Shown here in pieces: positions 1 to 8,713 of a DNA stretch of 64,000 bases (within the stretch, counting starts at the first letter, position 1; each line of letters begins with the position of its first letter). The translations under genes and the position numbers were made by a program. The notes beneath the pieces were generated by a model. It was not told where the DNA came from. It saw only the letters and a list, made by a program, of their open reading frames with translations, and did no database searches. Location of the stretch: contig NZ_CP042412.1 of assembly GCF_007954505.1 (NCBI RefSeq), positions 806,001-870,000 on the forward strand, read 5' to 3'. The stretch is from Microbacterium sp. CBA3102 (GTDB taxonomy: Bacteria; Actinomycetota; Actinomycetes; Actinomycetales; Microbacteriaceae).

Positions 1-198
1 GCCGGGCTGATGGCGGAATTCATCGAGGCGGTGCGCCAGGGATCAGTAGGTAGGGGAGAATTGTCGTTCCAGACGGCTCTCGACAGCCACCTGATGGCGT
101 TCGGCGCCGAGGCATCGCGCCGATCCGGCGAGCCCCTCGACTTCGCAGCGTGGACGGCTGAGATCGATCTGCACCTGGACGACAGGCTGCGCGCATGA
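1..198 (+). CDS. C-terminal end of a probable Gfo/Idh/MocA-family oxidoreductase (partial)
   Basis: The reading frame is open from the first base and stops at TGA 196-198, so this is the tail of a gene that begins outside the window. The roughly 65 visible residues (AEFIEAVRQG, then ALDSHLMAFGAEASRRSGEP) resemble the usual C-terminal end of Gfo/Idh/MocA NAD(P)-dependent sugar dehydrogenases, where a helix before a short tail carries a HxxAFAAExSR-like pattern. The downstream alpha-N-acetylglucosaminidase start overlaps the stop (ATGA), so the two are probably co-translated and part of a carbohydrate operon. No cofactor site is visible here, so the family call rests only on the tail. Confidence 0.55.
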   Translation, partial: AGLMAEFIEAVRQGSVGRGELSFQTALDSHLMAFGAEASRRSGEPLDFAAWTAEIDLHLDDRLRA

Positions 199-2357
199 GC
201 GGTCATGTCGAGTCCGCTGTGCGTGCGCTGATCGACAGGGTCGGCGGCGATGCGGCGACGGTGAGGATCGAAATCCTGCAGGAGGCCTCCTCCGGCTCAC
301 GCATCGCGGGATTCGAGGCGAGCGAGGGCGTGCTCACCCTACGTGGATCCGATGCCTCAGCGGCAGCGAGCGCCTTCGCCCGCTATCTGCATTCACAGGG
401 TCACCGCATCACCTGGGAGTCCCCGCGGCCGATCCGACCTCTCACGCCCTGGCCCGACGCGGACAGAACCGACGTGCGTACGCCGTTCGCGATCCGATAC
501 CACCTGAACGTCGTCACGCACGGGTACTCGACGCCGTACTGGGATTGGGCTCGGTGGGAGCAGGAGCTCGATTGGATGGCGTTGCATGGCGTGACTCACC
601 CGCTCGTCCTCACAGGCTACGAAGCGGTTCTCGCTGAGACTCTGGGGCTCCTCGGCATCGACGGGGCCATCGCTCGAACCTGGATAGGCAGCGCTGCGCA
701 CCTTCCCTGGATGTCTATGGGAGGGGTTCACGACTTCGGCGGACCGCTCCCGTCACGGTGGGATGAGCGCCGACTCGCGCTCGCTCGTCGGATCATCGCG
801 CGTGCACGCGAGCTCGGCATGACACCCGTGCTGCCGTTGCCCGGTGGGCATCTGCCCGCCGCAGTGACGGGCGACGAGGCCGCCGAGATCGAGTGGCAGG
901 GCTGGCGAACACCGATGCTCGACCCCGCCTCGCCCGCGTTCGCGCACATGCTAAGGCTGTTCCTCGAGACCCAGCGCAGGTTGCTCGGTGACCCCGGGCC
1001 CGAGCCCGTGTTCGCCGTGGATCCCTACATCGAATCCCTCCCGCCGTCCACGGACTCGGCGCAGCTCGCAGCCGCGGGCGCGGGGGTGCACACGGCGATC
1101 ACGGCTATTTACCCCGCGGCGACGTGGCTGCTGCAGGGCTGGCCGTTCCACTACCACCGCGCCTTCTGGACGTCAGATCGCGTCGGCGCCTACCTGTCGC
1201 GCATTCCGCACGAGCGACTTTTGCTGATCGACCTCTGGGGCGAGCACGCACCGATGTGGCGAGAGGGGATGCACGGGCGTCGTTGGCTGTGGACCGCCGT
1301 GCACAACTTCGGCGGACGCTTCGCGCTCTTCGGCGACTTGTGCGGGCTTGCCCGCGACGTCGCCGAACTGCGCGCGCGGCACCCGGAGCGCTTGGAGGGC
1401 ATCGGCGTTGCGCCGGAGGCGATCGAGAACAATACCGTGTTCTACGAGCTCGCCGCCGACCTCGTCTGGGACGACGTGGACGTCGACGCGTGGCTCGACG
1501 ACTTCGCGATGCAGCGGTATGGTGTGGACGACGACGCGGCACGCGAGGCCTGGCGTCTGCTCGGATCCACGCTGTACGGTCGCGGGCGAACCCGATCGAT
1601 CCCGTCACCTGTGATCGCACGGCCATGGAGCGCCGCTGCGCCCTTCGCCTCGCAGCGGCTGGCTGGGGAAGCGCTCGTCGCGGAGCCTGCACGAATGTCG
1701 GCGAACATCGACGCGGAGAACGACCCTGCGGTGTTGGGAGACCTGCCGTCGATCGCGCGCGCAGCCAGCCTCCTGATCTCCCTCGGAACGAAGACGGACT
1801 CACGAGACGCTCAGGAACGAGACGTGGTCGAGCTCACCTCGCACGTGCTTGCGCAGCAGACGCGGCTTCGCATCCGGGGGATCCTTCGGGCTTTCACCGA
1901 CCGTGACGTGAGCACGCTGCGCCGAGAGGGCGCTCGGCTGCACGACGACCTGCTCGCCCTGGACCGGCTGGCAGCCACCAGGCGGGAATCCCGGGTGTCG
2001 ACGTGGATCGCACAGGCGCGCTCCTGGGGAGACACGCATGCCGAGCGAGAGGTGATGGAGCGAGATGCACGCAGCCTGGTGTCGGTGTGGGGCCACCAGT
2101 CGAGCGGATTGCACGACTACTCCGGGCGGCATTGGTCGGGTCTGATCCGCGACCTCTATGCGCGGCGGTGGGCCGCCTGGGTGTCATGGTTGGCCGACGC
2201 GGTGGAACACGGGACGCGGCCGAGCGAGGACGATCTGCGCCGCGTCATCGTGGAGATCGAGGAGCAGTGGCGGGAGGCCCACGGCTCCGACGACGGATCC
2301 GACGAAGATCCTCTCGCGCTCGCAGCCCAACTGCTCACCCGCGCGGGATACGCCTAA
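195..2357 (+). CDS. alpha-N-acetylglucosaminidase, GH89 family
   Basis: 720 residues. It resembles the GH89 (NAGLU) family, which removes terminal alpha-linked N-acetylglucosamine from glycans. Recognisable family blocks are YSTPYWDWARWEQELDWMA near residues 111-129, a GMTPVLPLPGGHLP-type block near 210-225 that corresponds to the catalytic-pocket region of NAGLU, and LLLIDLWGEHAPMW near 340-355. No signal peptide or membrane segment is visible, so the enzyme should act in the cytoplasm on imported oligosaccharides. The ATG overlaps the stop of the preceding oxidoreductase gene by ATGA. Its stop overlaps the stop of the convergent MFS gene by a few bases, leaving no room for a separate terminator. 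The exact substrate is unknown. Confidence 0.88.
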   Translation: MSGHVESAVRALIDRVGGDAATVRIEILQEASSGSRIAGFEASEGVLTLRGSDASAAASAFARYLHSQGHRITWESPRPIRPLTPWPDADRTDVRTPFAIRYHLNVVTHGYSTPYWDWARWEQELDWMALHGVTHPLVLTGYEAVLAETLGLLGIDGAIARTWIGSAAHLPWMSMGGVHDFGGPLPSRWDERRLALARRIIARARELGMTPVLPLPGGHLPAAVTGDEAAEIEWQGWRTPMLDPASPAFAHMLRLFLETQRRLLGDPGPEPVFAVDPYIESLPPSTDSAQLAAAGAGVHTAITAIYPAATWLLQGWPFHYHRAFWTSDRVGAYLSRIPHERLLLIDLWGEHAPMWREGMHGRRWLWTAVHNFGGRFALFGDLCGLARDVAELRARHPERLEGIGVAPEAIENNTVFYELAADLVWDDVDVDAWLDDFAMQRYGVDDDAAREAWRLLGSTLYGRGRTRSIPSPVIARPWSAAAPFASQRLAGEALVAEPARMSANIDAENDPAVLGDLPSIARAASLLISLGTKTDSRDAQERDVVELTSHVLAQQTRLRIRGILRAFTDRDVSTLRREGARLHDDLLALDRLAATRRESRVSTWIAQARSWGDTHAEREVMERDARSLVSVWGHQSSGLHDYSGRHWSGLIRDLYARRWAAWVSWLADAVEHGTRPSEDDLRRVIVEIEEQWREAHGSDDGSDEDPLALAAQLLTRAGYA

Positions 2358-3775
2358 CCCGAATGCTCCTCGACGTGATCGCGCGGCATGAATGCGGCAG
2401 CGAGCAGCGTGAGCATGGCCGTCGCGGCGACGGCGACGAACACCCACACCGAGGCGTGGATGATCGTCTCCGGGTCGTCGGCGCCCGCACCCTGCGCGAT
2501 GACCGCGTTGGAGATCGCGCCGAACACCGCCACGCCCACCGCACTCCCGGCGGAACGTGCAAAGGCGTTCATGCCCGTCACGGCACCGCGTTCCCCCCAG
2601 CCCACGGAGGACTGTGCGGCGATCAGGGTCGGGGCGGCCGACCAGCCGAGGCCGAAGCCGAGCACGAACGCGATCACCGACATCACGAACGGGTTCGGCC
2701 ACGAGGAGACCGCGGCGAGCACGGTCGCCGCGAACGTGGCGATGCTCATGCCGATCAGGGTGGTGCGGCGAAAGCCGATGCGCAGGTACAGTCGTCCGAC
2801 GTTCGCCGCGGCGATGGGCCAGCCGAGAGTCAAGGCGGCGACCGCCAGGCCGGACAGGAGGGGCGCGATGCCCAGTGACCCTTCCAGGTACGCGGGGGCG
2901 AAGCTGGTCACACCGATCATGAGCGCCCCCACCCCGAGTGACACGAGCGTGGTCGTCAGGATCAACGGCCGCGCCGCGAGCCGGAGATCGACGATCGGCT
3001 CCGCCGCCCGCCGCTCGACCATCGCGAAGAACGCGAGGGCCACGACGCCCACCCCGAAGCAGAGCGCACTCGGCACGGAGATCCAGTCCCAGGCGTTCCC
3101 ACCCTCGAGCATCCCGAGGATGAGTCCGGTGAGCCCGATCGTGAGCAGGACCGCCCCGGCGTAGTCGATCCGGTGCCGACGGGTCTGCTTCTCCTCCTTG
3201 TACTTGAGTTGCAGCATCCACGCGGCGATCAGACACAGGGGGATGTTCACCCAGAAGATCCATCGCCACGCGTCGAGCTGCGCGAAGATGCCGCCGAGCG
3301 CGGGTCCGACCACCGACGAGATCGCCCACACGCTCGCGATGTACCCCTGCACCTTCGCGCGCTCGGCGACCGTGTAGATGTCGCCCACGATCGTCATCGC
3401 CATCGGCGCGACCGCGCCCGCCCCCAAGCCCTGGATGAGGCGGAACAGGATGAGCGCGGGCATGCTCCACGCGAACCCGCAGAGCACGGAGCCGAGCAGG
3501 AACAGGGCGATCCCGAGGAGGATGATCGGCTTGCGGCCCACCGTGTCGGCGAACCGGGAGTAGATGGGGACGCTCACCGCCTGCGCCAGCAGATATACCG
3601 AGAACAGCCAGGGGAACTGCTGGTAGCTGCCGAGATCGCGGACGATGCTCGGGACCGCGGTCGCGAGGATCGTGGCGTCGATCGCGATGAGGCCGGTGGC
3701 GAGCATCAGCGCGCCGAGGATGGGGCCTCGCGCCGAGCGGAGTCCGATGGAGGCGCGGTCGACGGGGGCGGTCAC
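2354..3775 (-). CDS. MFS drug exporter, DHA2 (EmrB/QacA) type
   Basis: About 473 residues with many hydrophobic segments from the N-terminus (GPILGALMLATGLIAIDATI) onward, typical of 14-helix DHA2 proton-drug antiporters. The segment LDATILATAVPSIVRDLG-like after helix 1 and a GRKPII motif after helix 2 are the MFS signatures I can see. The start is taken as the GTG giving VTAPVDRASIG, because the longer open frame upstream encodes arginine- and serine-rich sequence unlike a transporter. No clear Shine-Dalgarno helps that choice. The gene ends face to face with the GH89 gene with overlapping stops. The exported substrate is unknown. Confidence 0.85.
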   Translation of the reverse strand: MTAPVDRASIGLRSARGPILGALMLATGLIAIDATILATAVPSIVRDLGSYQQFPWLFSVYLLAQAVSVPIYSRFADTVGRKPIILLGIALFLLGSVLCGFAWSMPALILFRLIQGLGAGAVAPMAMTIVGDIYTVAERAKVQGYIASVWAISSVVGPALGGIFAQLDAWRWIFWVNIPLCLIAAWMLQLKYKEEKQTRRHRIDYAGAVLLTIGLTGLILGMLEGGNAWDWISVPSALCFGVGVVALAFFAMVERRAAEPIVDLRLAARPLILTTTLVSLGVGALMIGVTSFAPAYLEGSLGIAPLLSGLAVAALTLGWPIAAANVGRLYLRIGFRRTTLIGMSIATFAATVLAAVSSWPNPFVMSVIAFVLGFGLGWSAAPTLIAAQSSVGWGERGAVTGMNAFARSAGSAVGVAVFGAISNAVIAQGAGADDPETIIHASVWVFVAVAATAMLTLLAAAFMPRDHVEEHSG

Positions 3776-3851
3776 TTCAGGAACAAGCGGTCGGACGGCG
3801 CGACTATTCCGGACGAGGGCGGAACAGCAGGGGATGCCGCACGCCCGACGG

Positions 3852-4208
3852 TCACGACGAAGCCGCGCGGCCGGGCTGCTCGCCGTCCGCCTCGCCCTCG
3901 GGCTCCGGGTCGTCGTAGAGCACCGGACGGTCGATGGTCTTGGTGACATCGGCGGGGTCGACCGCCAGGATCAGCATCGCGAGGATCAGGAGCGTGACGA
4001 TGAACGCGCCACCGCCGACCACGAGGCCGAGCGCCACCGGGGTCAGCCCGTCATAGCTGCCGTTCGCGATCGCCGTGTTCACCCTGGCGGTGAAGGCTCC
4101 GGTCGAGACCAGGGTCACGACCATGGCGAAGACGCCGCAACCCAGCGCGATCAGCAGCAGGTGCAGCGGGCGCAGGATGTCCCGACGGGTGGGCTTCTCG
4201 TCGCTCAT
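3852..4208 (-). CDS. small membrane protein, unknown function
   Basis: 118 residues with two long hydrophobic stretches (about residues 17-38 and 60-84) separated by a short polar loop, and an acidic C-terminal tail (DDPEPEGEADGE). I do not recognise a functional family. The ATG overlaps the stop of the upstream membrane-protein gene by ATGA, so the two are translationally coupled and probably work together or are at least co-expressed. The DHA2 exporter lies downstream on the same strand after a gap of about 76 bases. Confidence 0.75.
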   Translation of the reverse strand: MSDEKPTRRDILRPLHLLLIALGCGVFAMVVTLVSTGAFTARVNTAIANGSYDGLTPVALGLVVGGGAFIVTLLILAMLILAVDPADVTKTIDRPVLYDDPEPEGEADGEQPGRAASS

Positions 4209-4855
4209 CGCGTTCCTCCGTGCTCCGCAGCGGCGGTGTCGTCGTTCGATTCGGAGACCGCGGTGACGGTGTCCACTCGCTTCGGGGTGAGGCCGGCGAT
4301 GCCGAGGAAGACGGCGAGGATCGCCGCGTACCCACCGAACATCCCGACGCCGAGGATGATGCCGGACAACACGAACGTGCCGGCCTTCTCGATCGTGTAC
4401 TCCTGGACGAAGCCGGCCGGGATCAGCAGCAGCACGATCCCGAGCAGCACCCCCAGCGCGCCGACCGTGATCGCGTCACGGGACAGCGGATCGGCGTTTC
4501 GACGAGAGCGGATGCCGGCGAGGAGCTCGATGCCGCCGCTCAGGATCGCCCAGGTCGAGACGACGATGAAGAACAGGTCATCGGAGCGCCAGGCCGGGAT
4601 GCCGCTCACGGCGCCGGCGAGCGTGCCGAGGACACCGAGCAGGATGTAGGGCCAGCGGGACCCCGCGGGGAGCACCAGCCACGCGGCCAGCAGCTGGATG
4701 AGCGCGGTGACGAAGACGAAGCCGCTGAACACCGAGAGGCCGACGGGAGCGGAGTGGTCCGACGAGAAGGTGATCATCAGGGCGGCGACGGCGGCGAACA
4801 GTGCGCGCAGCAATTGCACGTGGCGCATGGTGAATGCGCGAGCAGGGGCAGACAT
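4205..4855 (-). CDS. multi-pass membrane protein, DUF308/HdeD-like
   Basis: 216 residues with about six to seven hydrophobic segments. The repeated pattern of paired helices followed by short basic loops (GIRSRR after one helix pair) resembles the DUF308/HdeD group of small bacterial membrane proteins, but this is pattern resemblance only. The N-terminus (MSAPARAFTMRHVQLLRA) is basic and precedes the first helix. The C-terminal tail is polar and acidic. It is the first gene of a two-gene unit with the small membrane protein that overlaps its stop. No enzymatic motif is visible. Confidence 0.7.
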   Translation of the reverse strand: MSAPARAFTMRHVQLLRALFAAVAALMITFSSDHSAPVGLSVFSGFVFVTALIQLLAAWLVLPAGSRWPYILLGVLGTLAGAVSGIPAWRSDDLFFIVVSTWAILSGGIELLAGIRSRRNADPLSRDAITVGALGVLLGIVLLLIPAGFVQEYTIEKAGTFVLSGIILGVGMFGGYAAILAVFLGIAGLTPKRVDTVTAVSESNDDTAAAEHGGTR

Positions 4856-5158
4856 GACGATCCAGAGTCCTCCGGGGTGTTGCTCCCAGTCTACGCGGGG
4901 GCGCAGAGCCGCCGCGCCCGCGGCGTGCGGAGGAGGTTTCGTGAAGCCCGGCGGATCTCCCCAGATCGATTGCCGGGCTTCACGACGTACGCAGCAAGGG
5001 GGGCATCACTGCGTCAGGCCGGTCTTCGCACGGTCGGGCACCCTACCTGCGACGACGGCCAAGTGACCCCACATGCCCACCCGGTCCCCTGAGGTATGCG
5101 CGTGCGGTCGTATGCTCACTCTAGGACGGTGGGCTTCACATACCGGATGGGGGCTGTG
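4856..5158. other. intergenic region between divergent genes
   Basis: About 300 bases separate the membrane-protein pair (minus strand) from the helix-turn-helix gene (plus strand). It contains the perfect inverted repeat at 4940-4984 described separately, a third copy of GGGCTTCAC at about 5131, and a possible -10 hexamer TATGCT near 5110. I see no credible coding sequence: the open frames here are rich in Arg, Gly and Ala without protein character. Confidence 0.5.
4940..4984. promoter_or_regulatory. perfect 13-bp inverted repeat (hairpin)
   Basis: CGTGAAGCCCGGC at 4940-4952 is matched exactly by its reverse complement at 4972-4984, with a 19-base loop that itself contains GATCT...AGATC. 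It lies between divergent genes, so it is less likely to be a simple terminator for either and could be an operator or an RNA structure in a leader. There is no T-run after it. Confidence 0.5.
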
Positions 5159-6082
5159 ATGAGTTACGAATATGACGCGCGCAGATCCGGATCCGGCGCA
5201 TTCGCGGGAGCGCTGCGCGATGCGATCAACGCCAGGGACGTGACACTCTCCTGGTTGCAGCAACAGCTCAATGCGCGCGGGAACCGCGTCTCGATGGCCA
5301 CCCTGAGCTACTGGCGCTCCGGCGCCCGGCACCCCGAGGGGGTGCAGTCGCTCGCCGCACTCGCCGACATCGAGGACCTCCTCCGACTCGAGGCCGGGGC
5401 CCTGAGCAGGCTTCTCCGGTCGACGAACCGCACGGGACCGCTCGGGCCCAATCAGTTCCCGATCGATGAGGAAGAGCTCGAGCGCGCGGTCATGGACGCG
5501 TTCCAGGCGCTCGGTGCGTCGTATCCCGACACCTCCCGAGAGCTCACGACGCACTCGGTGACGGATGTCGGGGCCGACGGCAACATCGCCTACAGCGTCA
5601 CCCGCAGCATCGTGCAGTCCACGGTCGGCACCATCACGGCGATCCCGTTCCTGGAGATCACTCCCGGGGTTCGCACGCCCGCACCCGTGATCGAAGCCGT
5701 CTCCGGAGGCAGGATCGCCGCACGGTACTCCCACCCCGATGGCGAGGTCCACGGGGTGCTGTTCGAGCTTGACATCCCGCTGACGGCCCCGGACACCGCG
5801 ATGGTCGAGTGGTCGGCGGAGTATCCGCCCGACTACCCGGAGACGCGCGACACCGGGCACGCGCTAGCGCAGAAGGCCCGGGAACTGCTGGTGTGGACCC
5901 GTTTCCATCCGGACGCGATCCCGGACTGGTGCGAGGAGCACCTCGAGACCCCTGAAGGCGTGACTCTGACACCGCTGCCGCCGCCCCGAGGCACCTCGGT
6001 GCACCTGGTGCGCCGGGCGTTCGGCCCCGGTGCGCTCGGCCTGCGCTGGGGATACGGACCCCGCGAGGATCAGCCCGGCTGA
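5159..6082 (+). CDS. XRE-like helix-turn-helix protein with large C-terminal domain
   Basis: About 307 residues from the ATG that gives MSYEYDARRSG, which follows a purine-rich GGGGG stretch. A longer frame exists but adds only an arginine-rich extension. Residues about 20-70 (LRDAINARDVTLSWLQQQLNARG... MATLSYWRSGARHPEG) look like a helix-turn-helix of the XRE type, in which a recognition helix is followed by a short basic loop. The remaining 230 residues have no family I recognise and no membrane segment; they may sense a ligand or form a dimer interface. The 3' end overlaps the convergent sulfurtransferase gene by 13 bases, so transcription of one may interfere with the other. Confidence 0.65.
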   Translation: MSYEYDARRSGSGAFAGALRDAINARDVTLSWLQQQLNARGNRVSMATLSYWRSGARHPEGVQSLAALADIEDLLRLEAGALSRLLRSTNRTGPLGPNQFPIDEEELERAVMDAFQALGASYPDTSRELTTHSVTDVGADGNIAYSVTRSIVQSTVGTITAIPFLEITPGVRTPAPVIEAVSGGRIAARYSHPDGEVHGVLFELDIPLTAPDTAMVEWSAEYPPDYPETRDTGHALAQKARELLVWTRFHPDAIPDWCEEHLETPEGVTLTPLPPPRGTSVHLVRRAFGPGALGLRWGYGPREDQPG

Positions 6083-6909
6083 TCGCCGGTCGCCACCGGG
6101 CGGCCAGGGGTGTTCGACCACTGGCTCCAGGATCCGGGGAACACCTTCGCCTCGATCCCCACCTCGTGCAGGACCAGCGCGGTGTGGGCGGCGGTCACGC
6201 CCGAACCGCAGTACGCAGCCACCGGCGTACCCGGGGTCACCCCGACCGCCGCGAGGGTGGCGAGCACGGTATCGGTGTCGAGGAGTCTCCCCTGGTCGTC
6301 GAGGTGGAGCGTGGTCGGCAGGTTGCGCGCGCCCGGGATGTGACCGGCCACCGGGTCGAGCGGCTCGGTCTCGCCGCGGTACCGCTCGGGGGCGCGCACG
6401 TCGAGCAGGACTCCGGCTTCCGGGAACGCCGCCGCCTCGTCGATCGAGAGGGCATCGCGCCCGATCTCCTCGAGGACCACGTCGCCGGGCTCCGGACTCA
6501 CGTCATCGGTCGCGACCTCGAACCCCTCGGCCTGCCACCCGCGGAGGCCGCCGGCGAGCACGCGCACGTCGACCCCCGCCTGCCGCAGCAGCCACCACGC
6601 GCGCGCCGCCGCCGTGCCCTTGGCATCGTCGTAGGCGACCACCGTGTCGCCCACGCGGACACCCCAGCGCCGGGCCGCGGCCTGGAGCGTGGCCGTCGAC
6701 GGCAGCGGGTGCCGTCCGTCCGAGGGCTCTCCGTGGGTGGAGAGCTCCGTGTCGAGCGCGGCGAACACGGCGCCGGGGATGTGTCCCGTGAGGTAGTCGT
6801 CGTGCCCCGTCTCCGGGCGATCCAGCCGCCACCGCACATCGATCACGCGCACCGGTGCACCCCGGGTCAACAGGTCGTTCAGCTCGACGGCACTCACGAA
6901 GTCGCTCAT
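6070..6909 (-). CDS. sulfurtransferase with tandem rhodanese domains
   Basis: 279 residues made of two rhodanese-like domains. The N-terminal one (about 1-135) has the fold motifs VRVIDVRW and GHIPGAVF but no catalytic Cys. The C-terminal one (about 150-275) has LLDVRAPERYRGE, GHIPGARN and the active-site loop YCGSGVTA with Cys at about 234. This arrangement fits thiosulfate or 3-mercaptopyruvate sulfurtransferases, which move a sulfane sulfur from donor to cyanide or a thiol in the cytoplasm. The CGSGVTA loop is closer to the mercaptopyruvate group, but the sequence alone does not decide the donor. Transcribed convergently with the helix-turn-helix gene. Confidence 0.88.
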   Translation of the reverse strand: MSDFVSAVELNDLLTRGAPVRVIDVRWRLDRPETGHDDYLTGHIPGAVFAALDTELSTHGEPSDGRHPLPSTATLQAAARRWGVRVGDTVVAYDDAKGTAAARAWWLLRQAGVDVRVLAGGLRGWQAEGFEVATDDVSPEPGDVVLEEIGRDALSIDEAAAFPEAGVLLDVRAPERYRGETEPLDPVAGHIPGARNLPTTLHLDDQGRLLDTDTVLATLAAVGVTPGTPVAAYCGSGVTAAHTALVLHEVGIEAKVFPGSWSQWSNTPGRPVATGDQPG

Positions 6910-6949
6910 GCTGCGAGGCTACCGAATCCTCGGGTCACCCCGTCCTCAC

Positions 6950-7009
6950 CTTCGAATCGCGTGAATGGCCGCATCCGGCGCCGGAATCGGACCATTTGCG
7001 CGATTCGAA
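6950..7009. repeat. 60-base intergenic hairpin repeat, copy A
   Basis: An imperfect inverted repeat whose outer arms are CGAATCGCGTGAATGG and CCATTTGCGCGATTCG. It aligns without gaps with the sequence at 23063-23122 (about 42 of 60 positions identical by eye), and the stem pairs AATGG/CCATT here correspond to AACGG/CCGTT there. It sits directly upstream of the EamA transporter promoter region. Confidence 0.55.
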
Positions 7010-7061
7010 AGAGGATTCCGGCCACTAGGCTCGATCCGGCAACGTCGAGAAAGGGCCCACG

Positions 7062-7964
7062 ATGCCCTCTCGACTTCGCTGGATGCGATTCCGCCCGGAG
7101 GAGGCCGCGCTCCTCGCGATCACCGCGGTCTGGGGTGGCACCTTCCTGCTCGTGCACTGGGCGATGGACCATTCCGGACCCTGGTTCTTCGTAGGCGTCC
7201 GCTTCCTGATCGCGGGTCTGATCAGCGTCGTGATCTTCCGCCGGGTGCTGCGCGGGATCCGGTGGCGCGACGTCGGCGCGGGCGTGGCGATCGGGGTGAT
7301 GATCTACCTCGGCTACGGCTTGCAGACGCAGGGGCTGCAGACGATCGACAGCAGCACCTCCGCCTTCATCACCGCGATGTACGTGCCCCTGGTCCCGCTC
7401 GCGCAGTGGGCCGTGTTCCGCACGCGCCCTCCGGTCATGGCCTTCGTCGGCGCGGGGCTGGCGTTCGTGGGACTGCTGTTCATCGCCGGGCCCGACGCCT
7501 TCGCGCTCACCCTCGGCACCGGCGAGATCGTGACCATGATCAGCACGCTGCCGATCGCCGCCGAGATCATCCTGATCAGCCTCTTCGCGGGAAAGGTCGA
7601 TCTCGGCCGCATCACGGTGATCCAGCTGCTGACGGCCGGCGTGCTGGGGCTGCTCACGATGCCCGTGGTGGGTGAGGGCGTGCCGGAGTTCTCGTGGATC
7701 TGGGTCGGCTGCGCGGTCGGCCTCGGAGCGGCGAGCTGTCTGATCCAGCTGACGATGAACTGGGCGCAGAAGTCGGTCTCCCCCACGCGCGCGACCATCA
7801 TCTACGCGGGTGAGCCGGTGTGGGCCGGCGTCATCGGACGCATCGCCGGGGAGCGTCTGCCCGTGACCGCACTCATCGGCGGGGCACTCGTGGTGCTCGG
7901 GATCCTCGCGAGCGAGCTGAAGCTCGTGCGGCGTACTCCGGCGGAACGCCCGCCTGACAGGTAG
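7062..7964 (+). CDS. EamA/DMT-superfamily transporter
   Basis: 300 residues, about ten hydrophobic segments, in the two-times-five arrangement of drug/metabolite transporters. The N-terminal segment AITAVWGGTFLLVHWAMD carries the usual WG.TF sequence of helix 1 in EamA proteins, and the second half restarts with a similar helix series. These are inner-membrane exporters or permeases for small metabolites, and the substrate here is unknown. A possible -10 (TAGGCT, about 7027) lies 35 bases upstream of the ATG. The gene ends 60 bases before ribA on the same strand. Confidence 0.85.
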   Translation: MPSRLRWMRFRPEEAALLAITAVWGGTFLLVHWAMDHSGPWFFVGVRFLIAGLISVVIFRRVLRGIRWRDVGAGVAIGVMIYLGYGLQTQGLQTIDSSTSAFITAMYVPLVPLAQWAVFRTRPPVMAFVGAGLAFVGLLFIAGPDAFALTLGTGEIVTMISTLPIAAEIILISLFAGKVDLGRITVIQLLTAGVLGLLTMPVVGEGVPEFSWIWVGCAVGLGAASCLIQLTMNWAQKSVSPTRATIIYAGEPVWAGVIGRIAGERLPVTALIGGALVVLGILASELKLVRRTPAERPPDR

Positions 7965-8024
7965 ACAACCGGGAGACATCCGAGGGTCGGGGAATACTCC
8001 GCTGGACTGCGCGTTGCACCCGGC

Positions 8025-8684
8025 ATGATTGAAACTTCAACCGTCGCTCCGGTCGCCACGGAGCGCACGCGCGTCCGAGTGCCGCTGCGCTTCGGCGACG
8101 GCTTCTCCACGACCGCCGACGTCGTCACCTTCGACGGACTCATCGACGGCCGCGAGCACCTGCTGCTCGGACTCGGCGATTGGCGTGCAGCGCTCGAACG
8201 CGCGACCGAGGGCGGGGAGGCCCCGCTCGTACGCCCGCACAGCGAGTGCCTGACCGGCGACGTGTTCGGCTCGGAGCGCTGCGACTGCGGCCCCCAGCTG
8301 CGCGAAGCCGTGGAGCGGATCGCGGAGGACGGCGGCTTCCTGCTCTACCTGCGACAGGAGGGTCGGGGCATCGGCCTCTACGCCAAGCTCGACGCCTACG
8401 CCCTGCAGGACGCGGGGCTGGACACCTACGAGGCGAACGTCGCCCTGGGACACGGTGAGGACGAGCGCGACTACACCGTGGCCGCCCAGATGCTGAACGC
8501 GATCGGCGTCGACGACATCCGCCTGCTCAGCAACAACCCCGACAAGGCCGTGCAGCTCGAAGCACTCGGCATCCGCGTGACCGAGCGGGTGCGCACCGAG
8601 GTGCACCTGTCGGAGTCCAATTCGCGCTACCTGCAGGCCAAGAGGGACCACACGGCGCACACGCTCGACCTGTCGGCGGCGTGA
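8025..8684 (+). CDS. ribA: GTP cyclohydrolase II
   Basis: 219 residues. RibA opens GTP to 2,5-diamino-6-ribosylamino-4-pyrimidinone 5'-phosphate with loss of formate and pyrophosphate, the first committed step of riboflavin and FMN/FAD synthesis. The zinc site is clear: HSECLTGDVFGSERCDCG gives Cys75, Cys86 and Cys88. The catalytic stretch RQEGRGIGLYAK follows. The protein is the stand-alone GCHII form without a fused DHBP synthase (RibB) domain, so other riboflavin genes must lie elsewhere. The stop overlaps a GTG of the downstream MarR frame. I saw no FMN riboswitch upstream. Confidence 0.95.
   Translation: MIETSTVAPVATERTRVRVPLRFGDGFSTTADVVTFDGLIDGREHLLLGLGDWRAALERATEGGEAPLVRPHSECLTGDVFGSERCDCGPQLREAVERIAEDGGFLLYLRQEGRGIGLYAKLDAYALQDAGLDTYEANVALGHGEDERDYTVAAQMLNAIGVDDIRLLSNNPDKAVQLEALGIRVTERVRTEVHLSESNSRYLQAKRDHTAHTLDLSAA
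8029..8040. promoter_or_regulatory. possible MarR-type box over the ribA start
   Basis: TTGAAACTTCAA, with half-sites TTGAA and TTCAA two bases apart, lies immediately after the ribA ATG. The next gene encodes a MarR-family regulator, and MarR proteins commonly bind short AT-rich palindromes of this kind. A chance match is quite possible because the site is short. Confidence 0.25.
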
Positions 8685-8713
8685 CACCCGGCGTGACATC
8701 CGAGGAGGACACC

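Noticed and set aside
7965..8024. FMN riboswitch upstream of ribA
   Set aside because: The gap of 60 bases is too short and lacks the conserved RFN pattern.
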